From positions 1-6,375 of the forward strand of contig JAKBXD010000111.1 of assembly GCA_021840785.1 (NCBI GenBank): DNA of 6,375 bases. Direction: 5' to 3'. The notes below the pieces were generated by a model. It ran no database searches, was not told where the DNA came from, and saw only the letters and a program-made list of their open reading frames with translations. The translations under genes were made by a program, and so were the position numbers. Source of the DNA: Pseudomonadota bacterium. Its GTDB lineage: Bacteria; Pseudomonadota; Gammaproteobacteria; Acidithiobacillales; Acidithiobacillaceae. Every line of letters starts with the position of its first letter. The stretch's first letter is position 1. Shown piece after piece: positions 1-4,670 of the stretch.

Positions 1-1
1 A

Positions 2-505
2 TTCGAGCCGCGGGTGTTCGAGGACGAGCGCGGACATTTTTTCGAGAGTTACAACAAGAAGACCCTGAAAGAGCTAGGGATCGATTATGAGTTTGTCCAG
101 GACAACCACTCACGATCCAAGAAGGGGGTCTTAAGGGGCCTCCATTACCAGATCCAGCAGCCCCAGGGTAAGCTCGTCCGCGTCATCGAGGGCGAGGTAT
201 TCGATGTCGCCGTGGACATCCGTAAGAGTTCACTCACGTTCGGTAAATGGGCGGGCTTTAATCTGTCGGCCGCGAACAAGCGAATCGCGTGGATTCCACC
301 CGGATTTGCGCATGGCTTTCTCACTCTCTCTGAGGTGGCGGAGTTTCTTTATAAGACGACGGATTATTGGGCGCCGGAGTATGAGCGGTGTATCCGCTGG
401 GACGACGCGGATATCGCCATAGAATGGCCCTTCGCGGCACGCCTCATAGTGTCGGATAAGGATCGATCTGGGCTTGAGCTGGCGGCTGCAACAGTCTATG
501 CATAA
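2..505 (+). CDS. rmlC: dTDP-4-dehydrorhamnose 3,5-epimerase, 5'-truncated by window edge
   Basis: Cytosolic cupin-fold enzyme that epimerises C3 and C5 of dTDP-4-keto-6-deoxyglucose, third step of dTDP-L-rhamnose synthesis. The frame is open from base 2 and reads FEPRVFEDERGHFFESYN, the usual N-terminal signature after the first strand. The GTG at 14 is therefore an internal valine; the true start lies left of the window, about 10-15 codons away judging from the usual family length of about 180 (167 codons are visible). Signatures in order: VQDNHSRS, then VLRGLHYQ carrying the catalytic histidine (codon at 143-145), QGKLVRV, WIPPGFAHGF, and near the C-terminus IRWDDADIAIEWP and SDKDR. No frame break is seen and the protein ends naturally at TAA 503-505. 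In most rml loci rmlB, rmlA or rmlD are adjacent; here the downstream neighbour is a transposase remnant, so any partners must lie to the left or elsewhere. Confidence 0.95.
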   Translation, partial: FEPRVFEDERGHFFESYNKKTLKELGIDYEFVQDNHSRSKKGVLRGLHYQIQQPQGKLVRVIEGEVFDVAVDIRKSSLTFGKWAGFNLSAANKRIAWIPPGFAHGFLTLSEVAEFLYKTTDYWAPEYERCIRWDDADIAIEWPFAARLIVSDKDRSGLELAAATVYA

Positions 506-519
506 TCGCCCGCTGCCGA

Positions 520-765
520 CTCGCCTTATTGAAGTTTATAAGAGCCCCGCGATCGATATCAGCATAGGTGATAAAAGTTGCCGGCGGGACACCGTCTTCA
601 TCGAATGGCTGTGGCGCTCTGTCAAATGCGAGGAGATGTATCTCGAGGCCTACAAGTCCGTACGCGAGGCTCGGGACTCTCTTGCTCAGTACTTCCATTT
701 CACTAATCTGGACAGGCCCATCAGGCGCTAGATTGACGGAAACCGTGGGAGGCTTAGGAGTTGCG
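520..765 (+). pseudogene. IS3-family transposase (OrfB, rve/DDE) C-terminal remnant
   Basis: The plus-strand reading from about 520 gives LIEVYKSPAIDISIGDKS, then DTVFIEWLWRSVKCEEMYLE and AYKSVREARDSLAQYF. This matches the end of the integrase-core domain of IS3-family OrfB, whose consensus is roughly GIxISMDGKG, then NVFVERLWRSVKYEEVYL, then a helix leading to YNxxRPH. The glutamate of IEWLWRS aligns with the last catalytic acid of the DDE triad. Just after LDRP the expected RPHQALD tail continues only after a frame change: CAT CAG GCG CTA GAT at 719-733 lies in another frame and then meets TGA, so the gene is broken. Everything upstream of this segment (OrfA, first two catalytic acids) is absent, because rmlC ends 15 bp before it. 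The opposite-strand open frame over this region (444-830) is a shadow. I infer an old insertion reduced by deletion; terminal repeats and target duplication are not recognisable. Confidence 0.8.
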
Positions 766-1010
766 AAAGAATAACCTGAGAAGTTATCCCGAACAGTGTT
801 TGGGCGTGATGGTGTAATTCCATTCGCCATGAAACTCGCGGGGCTTGGGATTGATGGTCCCCGACTACTTCTTGGCTTTCGGGCTTGTTGCTATACAGGT
901 AGATGCGTGGGTTAGTGGTGAGCGTTCAGACCTATGCGGTGAGGGTGACTTTTAAGGATGTATAGGGTTATGTTTGAGGGTAATACCAAAAGTTCTCGAC
1001 ATTACTATCA
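766..1010 (+). other. Intergenic stretch with no recognised gene
   Basis: No reading frame here resembles a known protein. The left part may be the decayed 3' tail of the adjacent IS3 element. A short potential stem, CGGGG paired with CCCCG, lies at about 838-863, but no T-run follows it, so it is not a convincing terminator. A TATACA at 892-897 has no acceptable -35 partner at normal spacing. Confidence 0.5.
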
Positions 1011-1148
1011 ATGGCTTTTGACGAGGCCGTCACGCGCTTCGCGAAAGACTCGACAGATGTTCTCCGTAAGCCCGGTAAACAGGTTTTTGGATGTAGCTGT
1101 CCGACTACTAACATTGCAGGTGAGTGGACGATTGGCGCAAGGACATAA
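1011..1148 (+). CDS. Small open reading frame overlapping the next gene's start (45 codons)
   Basis: ATG at 1011 opens a 45-residue frame beginning MAFDEAVTRFAKDSTDVL and ending at TAA 1146-1148. The last A of that stop is the first A of the next gene's ATG, a TAATG overlap typical of translationally coupled genes. The peptide is mixed and hydrophilic, with Cys-Ser-Cys near position 28, no signal peptide and no membrane segment. I do not recognise it. The frame is open back to a stop at 981, so it could also be the last codons of a decayed gene rather than a real small protein. No strong Shine-Dalgarno sequence precedes 1011. The overlap geometry is its main support; the coding assignment is an inference. 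Confidence 0.3.
   Translation: MAFDEAVTRFAKDSTDVLRKPGKQVFGCSCPTTNIAGEWTIGART
1139..1143 (+). promoter_or_regulatory. Ribosome binding site for the 1148 glycosyltransferase
   Basis: AAGGA ends four bases before the ATG at 1148. This is slightly close but usable. It favours 1148 over the in-frame GTG at 1124, which lacks a comparably placed purine-rich site. Confidence 0.5.
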
Positions 1149-2182
1149 TGACATGGTGGACGGGCTATAGCGTGGACAAAAAGCCTTGCCAAAGTGCGGA
1201 ATTGGTGAATGGCGCAGCGGAGAACGTGAAGCAGCTCGCGAACCTGGAAGCGCCTGTTGGAATCTTGTTGTCGACGTTTAATGGGGAGCAGTACTTAGAG
1301 GAGCAGTTAAAAAGCATTGCCGATCAGAGCTATCGGAATTGGCGGATACTTTGGCGAGATGACGGCTCGAGCGATGGGTCGCGGGAAATTATGGAGGCGT
1401 TTACGGAGTGGGTTGGACGTGCCCGCTGTGTTGAGATAGGCATCAGAGGCATGCACCTGGGGGCGGCGAAAAGTTTTTTTTCGTTGTTAAGGGAGGTGGA
1501 GGAGTACCGTTTAGTGGCGTTTGCGGATCAGGATGATGTCTGGCTTCCAGATAAGCTGCAAAGGGCCATAGATCACTTAATTGCTCAAGCCCCTGGAGTG
1601 CCGTCTCTCTACTGTGGGCGGCAGGCTATCGTTGGCGAACGCCTTGAGAGGCGGGGATTATCGCCATTACCGCGTTTCGGGCCTGGATTTCCATCTGCAC
1701 TTCTGCAAAACATTGTCACAGGTTGCACGGCGATGTTGAACCAGGAGGCCGTGCGGCTAGTGAATAGCGTACCGCCACCCGGTAACACAGTGCATGATTG
1801 GTGGAGCTATATTCTCGTCGCTGCTGCCGGTGGCCACATAATTTTTGATCCAATACCTGCGATTTTGTATCGACAGCACGGACATAATGCGATAGGCGCA
1901 GTACCGTCGGTTGTGCCGCGCTTTATCAAGGCGTTCCGGCGATGTGCTACGCTGTTTTTGCGCCAACTGGAGGAGCATGTGGTCGCACTCGAGGAATCGA
2001 ATGGGGTTCTTTCTCCATCAGCGCGAATGACTATTTGTAAGATTCGGCGTGCATTGGCGCGTGGTCGTATGGCGCGGATAGCTCTTATGAGAGAGGCGGG
2101 TTTCCGGCGGCAGACATATCTTGGAAACATTGGTATGACGATGTGCATGCTGGCGAGGTATAACCCAAAAAGCGGCGGCTGA
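1148..2182 (+). CDS. Family 2 glycosyltransferase, rhamnosyltransferase-like
   Basis: Probable cytosolic GT-A enzyme that transfers a sugar, perhaps L-rhamnose from dTDP-rhamnose, to a growing lipid-linked glycan. It has 344 residues, normal for the RfbF/WbbL-like group. Motifs (from ATG 1148): nucleotide-binding start VGILLSTFNGEQYLEEQL at about 37-54, RDDGSSDGS at 70-78 with the donor-binding aspartates, LGAAKSFFSLL at 104-114, and FADQDDVWLPDKL at 125-137 holding the metal-binding DxD-type acids. Further on come GCTAMLN, HDWWSYILVAAAGGHIIFD and LYRQHGHNAIGA, all characteristic of bacterial rhamnosyltransferases. The C-terminal third is basic with no clear membrane segment. The first 36 residues precede the usual domain start and resemble nothing known to me; the real start could be further in, but ATG 1148 has an RBS and the TAATG overlap. 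Family assignment is firm; rhamnose specificity is inferred from the motif set and the nearby rmlC. Acceptor and linkage cannot be told. Confidence 0.9.
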   Translation: MTWWTGYSVDKKPCQSAELVNGAAENVKQLANLEAPVGILLSTFNGEQYLEEQLKSIADQSYRNWRILWRDDGSSDGSREIMEAFTEWVGRARCVEIGIRGMHLGAAKSFFSLLREVEEYRLVAFADQDDVWLPDKLQRAIDHLIAQAPGVPSLYCGRQAIVGERLERRGLSPLPRFGPGFPSALLQNIVTGCTAMLNQEAVRLVNSVPPPGNTVHDWWSYILVAAAGGHIIFDPIPAILYRQHGHNAIGAVPSVVPRFIKAFRRCATLFLRQLEEHVVALEESNGVLSPSARMTICKIRRALARGRMARIALMREAGFRRQTYLGNIGMTMCMLARYNPKSGG

Positions 2183-2574
2183 GTGTTCCTACCCTACAAA
2201 GGGGGGGTTCTTCAAAGAAAAGTGAATGTCATTTATGGCACCTCTGATTTAGTCGATAGATACAAGCCTTTATGGTATAATGGTGTCAGTCAAAATTGGT
2301 ATAACGCATGCGCCACATTACCTTAGCTACCGGAACAGTCGAGACCTGTAGGAGGCCGGTCTAGGCGCGAACGAATTCTCACTGACATGGAGAAAGTGGC
2401 GCCCCGGCTGGATCTTTGTGCGGCCATTGGTAACCATTCCATAAACCCTCCCAGCTGTGATCTCAGTCCTGTAGCCTTTCTAAAAATTACGGCGACGGGG
2501 ACGGGGCGGATAGGGCAATAGGACTGAATGAGATGAGGCGGTCAGGCTGCCGGATCGCGGTGCAATCTCGGATT
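2183..2574 (+). other. Non-coding or decayed stretch after the glycosyltransferase
   Basis: I see no gene here. It contains a promoter-like sequence (2253-2281), two direct copies of TGGTATAA (2273-2280 and 2297-2304), and the left arm of a short inverted repeat (2497-2506). TGTCAGTCAAAATTGG at 2284-2299 has the look of an insertion-sequence terminus, but no matching end is visible. Confidence 0.4.
2253..2281 (+). promoter_or_regulatory. Sigma70-type promoter-like sequence without an obvious gene
   Basis: A perfect TATAAT at 2276-2281 is preceded by TGG (extended -10). TCGATA lies 17 bp upstream at 2253-2258 and matches four of six bases of TTGACA. By sequence this is a good promoter, but no intact gene follows for over 2 kb on this strand. 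It may be an orphan left after gene loss, a promoter carried by a lost mobile element, or chance. Confidence 0.4.
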
Positions 2575-2869
2575 GGAGGTAAGATTGATGGGCAGCAAGG
2601 CCTCGGGATTTTCGGGGGCGGGTCTTGGAGATCGGTGAAGGCCCGGTGTAGGTGGTGGAAGGTTCAAGGCCGCAGGCCTTGGCGGATTCCATGAGGCCAT
2701 AAAAATTGGCGGCGGCCTGGGCGTTCGCGAGCTGGTCGCGCGGATTAAACTAGGGGCTCGGGAGCGACCGAGCATGTTGTAAGGCCCGTGAAGGCGGAAT
2801 AGAAGGGCATGCGGATCAGCAATTTTCAATGTGGTACTTATGGGGTTTGGTACTAAAGTCCCCGTCCCC
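2497..2869. repeat. Short inverted repeat GGGGACGGGG / CCCCGTCCCC bracketing an IS66 relic
   Basis: GGGGACGGGG at 2497-2506 is matched by its reverse complement CCCCGTCCCC at 2860-2869, enclosing about 350 bp that includes the minus-strand IS66 fragment. The arms are only ten bases and low in complexity, so coincidence is possible. G-rich motifs of this type (GGGGAC) are known to me next to REP/Y1-transposase elements in Gammaproteobacteria, but no Y1 transposase is seen here. Confidence 0.3.
2575..2760 (-). pseudogene. IS66-family transposase (TnpC) C-terminal remnant
   Basis: Read on the minus strand, 2719 down to 2660 gives QAAANFYGLMESAKACGLEP, closely like the conserved IS66 TnpC segment (consensus about ASAALYSLIETAKANGLEP). 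After frame changes, the minus strand yields LHRAFTDL and then PENPEALLPINLT (at about 2581-2610), matching the family's YLRHVFTELP and EALLPWNL tail. The order and spacing are right, but the pieces are in three different frames, and upstream reading soon meets a stop (a TAG codon at about 2751-2753). No trace of the rest of the transposase is contiguous. The element is dead and old. The minus-strand frames at 2480-2692 and 2542-2829 are parts of this relic, not genes. Confidence 0.6.
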
Positions 2870-3000
2870 CGATGAGGTGGCCCGCGGAATTGTCGAAACC
2901 CCTTACAAGTCTACTGGATAGAGTGCGCTTCCGACACCAATTGCTGAACGTCAGTTTGGCCGCCGTCGGGTGGTCCGGAGCTATATCTCTTCACATTGAG

Positions 3001-3117
3001 AATTGCTGCATGCGGATTGAGCGAGATTGTGCCGATGTTTTGAGGTATGTCCCCGCAGAATCAATTTTTGTCGTTGAAAAAACTGTGGCGTTGCAACGGA
3101 TCAATACGTTTAGGGAG
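3001..3117 (+). pseudogene. IS66-family transposase (TnpC) zinc-finger-region remnant
   Basis: The plus-strand frame gives NCCMRIERDCADVLRYVPA followed by ESIFVVEKTVALQR. This follows the N-terminal region of IS66 TnpC, whose consensus is about CPxCGGxLRRIGEDVAEMLDYVPARFKVIRHVRPK; only one of the paired zinc-binding cysteine clusters is recognisable. No start codon or catalytic domain is associated, and the frame closes at 3168 after unrelated sequence. It points away from the C-terminal fragment at 2575-2760, so the two pieces are not a simple internally deleted copy; they need an inversion or two separate insertions. Similarity is moderate, so the assignment is tentative. Confidence 0.5.
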
Positions 3118-3400
3118 GAAATGGATGTCAAGGGACGGTGCGGCAAGGGCAAGGGAGGTTATTCTTGACTGCGGGCGCCACGGCCCGTCCCCGCCTGTTC
3201 GGGCAGTACCGGCCTGGGCCGCGCGTTGGGGTGGACGACATGGGGCTGCTCAGGGCTCATTACGGGTTACCGCACGCTAAGGATCTGGCATTTCCTTGGT
3301 GTCTGCCGTGATGGCCGCTGACGTACAGAAAACGACAACGGATCCTGTCGCTGGCGGATGCCGCGTTCGGATCCCGAGGTGGATTGTGGGGAAGAGTATT
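3118..3400 (+). other. Stretch with no recognised gene before the methyltransferase relic
   Basis: A 48-codon frame starts at TTG 3165 behind a good GGAGG (3154-3158) and ends at TGA 3309-3311, but its product resembles nothing I know. The rest shows neither conserved protein motifs nor clear signals. It may include further eroded IS66 sequence. Confidence 0.35.
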
Positions 3401-4125
3401 ATGAACGATTCGTCTGCATCTCCTGAGGTATGCGCGCGGGTCCCCATGCCAACAAAAGCCCGGCAATATTGCGGGCAGAATAGCCGGTGGATCAATCATA
3501 CGGGATGTCGGTTGTGCGATGGGTACTTTGGGTCGCATCTGGCAGACAACAAGCGATGGTTTGTGGGCAGCATAGAGCCCAACCAGGCGGCCGTGGCTGT
3601 CTCCAAGTCGTTTGATCAGGGTATGTGGGAACTTGGCCTCGAATCAGCGCTCTTGTCGGCGACACGCGGCGACCGGTGCTACGAGTGCATGCCGTACGCA
3701 GGCGTTTTGGGGTATCTCCGCAATTCGGGCACCGTGCTTCAGAAGGTGAGGGGCATCTGGCGCCGGCGAGAAAAACGTTCATTGCTACACAAATGGCTGG
3801 TGATATATGCGGCTTTATAGAATGCATATCAGGTGATTTCCGTGACCGCGCAGCAGAATTGTTGGCGTTCACGCACTTGCGCTTTGTCACGCGGATGCGT
3901 TTTTTGCACCTCTTCGCCGAGGGCCGCGTTGTGCTGTACGTAGGGGATCGTGCCATCGCGGGTGTGCAGCAAAAAGAATTTGCGGGCCTAATGGCCACGG
4001 CTGCGCCGCGCTGCGTGTGGGCTATTCTGCGAGGCGTAAAGGACAATATCGTGTATCAATTTACAGGTGAAGCGGTACCGGCTTTCTATGCAATGGGGGC
4101 ATCAAAGGAGCGGTTTTGCCAAGCA
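3401..4125 (+). pseudogene. Decayed class I SAM methyltransferase, paralogue of the 4671 gene
   Basis: Translating in shifting plus frames recovers a whole methyltransferase domain. ATG 3401 (MNDSSAS, preceded by GAAGAG) is followed by PHANKSPAIL (frame of 3445), IIRDVGCAMG as SAM motif I (frame of 3504), and then YFGSHLADNKRWFVGSIEPN. Next come GVLGYLRNSGTVLQKVRG (frame of 3524), then GHLAPARKTFIATQ and SGDFRDRAAELLAFTHLRFV (frame of 3751), QQKEF, VYQF and EAVPA. The intact gene at 4671 shows the equivalents DPNANDSLAKIA, LDIGCATG, ADVLEHLRDPSRVLQ, SGDFRYRERGLLDETHLRFY, QDSEF, TYQF and EAFPD in the same order. Start to EAVPA is 668 bp here and 677 bp there. At least three indels and degraded motif residues (LGYL for LEHL) show it is dead. 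The long frames 3296-3820 and 3625-4656 are segments of this relic plus read-through, not genes; the opposite-strand frame 3492-4046 is a shadow. Confidence 0.8.
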
Positions 4126-4317
4126 TTAGCGCCGAAGGAGGAAGAGGCAGCACTTGAAAGGGCATGCAATGGTATTAACGGTCTGCCATCGTTTAGTGTC
4201 ACGTCGTTTCCGTTTGTCATAATCATCATTCCCGCGAGAAATAAACCGGACGAGATGAAGACAGGAATAGGGGGCCTCAATAATACGGACAACCTTTACC
4301 GGAATACGGGGCTTATC
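4126..4317 (+). pseudogene. Truncated family 2 glycosyltransferase domain start, joined to the methyltransferase relic
   Basis: In the same frame as the last part of the methyltransferase relic, the sequence reads EEEAALERACNGINGLPSF, then VIIIIPARNKPDEMKTGIGG and LNNTDNLYRN. This matches the entry to a GT2 domain in large chimeric glycosyltransferases: a helix, a short strand (consensus about FRVRYPL), then PLVSIIIPTRNKPDLLRTCIESLLxxTDY. After about 4310 the similarity stops: the expected EIxVVDNGS motif and the DxD aspartates are absent. This GT2 start is of the RNKPD type, usual for a second GT domain, whereas the intact neighbour's GT2 starts with the VMPVYRP type usual for a first. The relic therefore looks like a multi-domain gene that lost its middle and its 3' end. 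Confidence 0.6.
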
Positions 4318-4670
4318 AATTGTGCGCTGGCCATTAGTGTGCGCGCCGAGACGTCCAAGTCGGCCTGGCGCATTAGGTCTTTGCGCACCCTTTGTGCCTT
4401 TGCACCCACTTCGGCACGGCCGCCCCTACGAAGGGCGGGTTTTCCGCAGCCACTCGCCCGGACCCTACGCCCATTGCCGGCCGTATGGCAGATCCCGCGG
4501 GCTCCGTGCCCTCGCTTCGCCCTCCGTGGGTCGGCCATATGCAGTAAAAGAAATGGTGCCCGAGAGCGGCAGTGTGATGAAATTCGTCCTCATGCCAAAA
4601 ACAGAGATACGCGCAACATAACAGGAAAAACCGCATCAAGCGTAGCCAAACTTTAGGGAACTCATTCGCC
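4318..4670. other. GC-rich, hairpin-rich spacer, apparently non-coding
   Basis: No frame on either strand shows protein-like motifs; the open frames here are arginine- and proline-rich products of GC bias. The DNA holds several small stems and near-repeats: CTGGCCATTAGTG and CTGGCGCATTAGGT (about 4328 and 4365), CGGCCGTATGGCAG and CGGCCATATGCAG (about 4478 and 4532), and two CTCCGTG (about 4501 and 4521). It could be an extragenic repeat, a structured leader of the 4671 gene, or remnant DNA. From about 4560 the sequence becomes A-rich up to the start codon. Confidence 0.4.
4420..4443 (+). terminator. Weak rho-independent terminator-like hairpin
   Basis: CCGCCC at 4420-4425 pairs with GGGCGG at 4433-4438 and is followed by a G and four T residues. 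The six-pair stem is short and the T-run brief. GGGCG can instead pair with CGCCC at 4455-4459, giving an alternative fold. It would lie about 230 bp upstream of the 4671 gene. Confidence 0.25.

Noticed and set aside
444..830. Minus-strand 128-codon open frame
   Set aside because: It lies opposite the end of rmlC and the IS3 fragment, both with recognisable plus-strand protein signatures; its own translation has no family motifs.
872..897. Possible promoter with TTGGCT and TATACA
   Set aside because: The spacer is only 14 bp, too short for a sigma70 promoter, and other -35 choices match poorly.
2389..2523. Short ATG frame starting MEKVAPRLDL
   Set aside because: No recognisable RBS or motif, and it runs through the G-rich repeat arm; likely chance.
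3165..3311. 48-codon frame from TTG with a strong GGAGG at 3154-3158
   Set aside because: The RBS spacing is good, but the start is TTG, the peptide resembles nothing known to me, and it sits in relic DNA. Not enough to call a gene.
3480..3760. Programmed frameshifting instead of decay in the upstream methyltransferase
   Set aside because: At least three separate frame changes are needed, there is no slippery heptamer at the junctions I could locate, and conserved residues such as the LEHL motif are themselves altered.
3492..4046. Minus-strand 184-codon open frame
   Set aside because: It is antisense to the methyltransferase relic, is rich in Arg, Ser, Pro and Cys in the manner of shadow frames, and shows no conserved motif.
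3625..4656. Plus-strand 343-codon open frame taken as one gene
   Set aside because: Its start is out of frame with the upstream methyltransferase half, its middle is the 3' half of that methyltransferase plus a GT2 beginning, and its last 110 codons translate GC-rich spacer without protein features. It is better read as a relic with accidental read-through.
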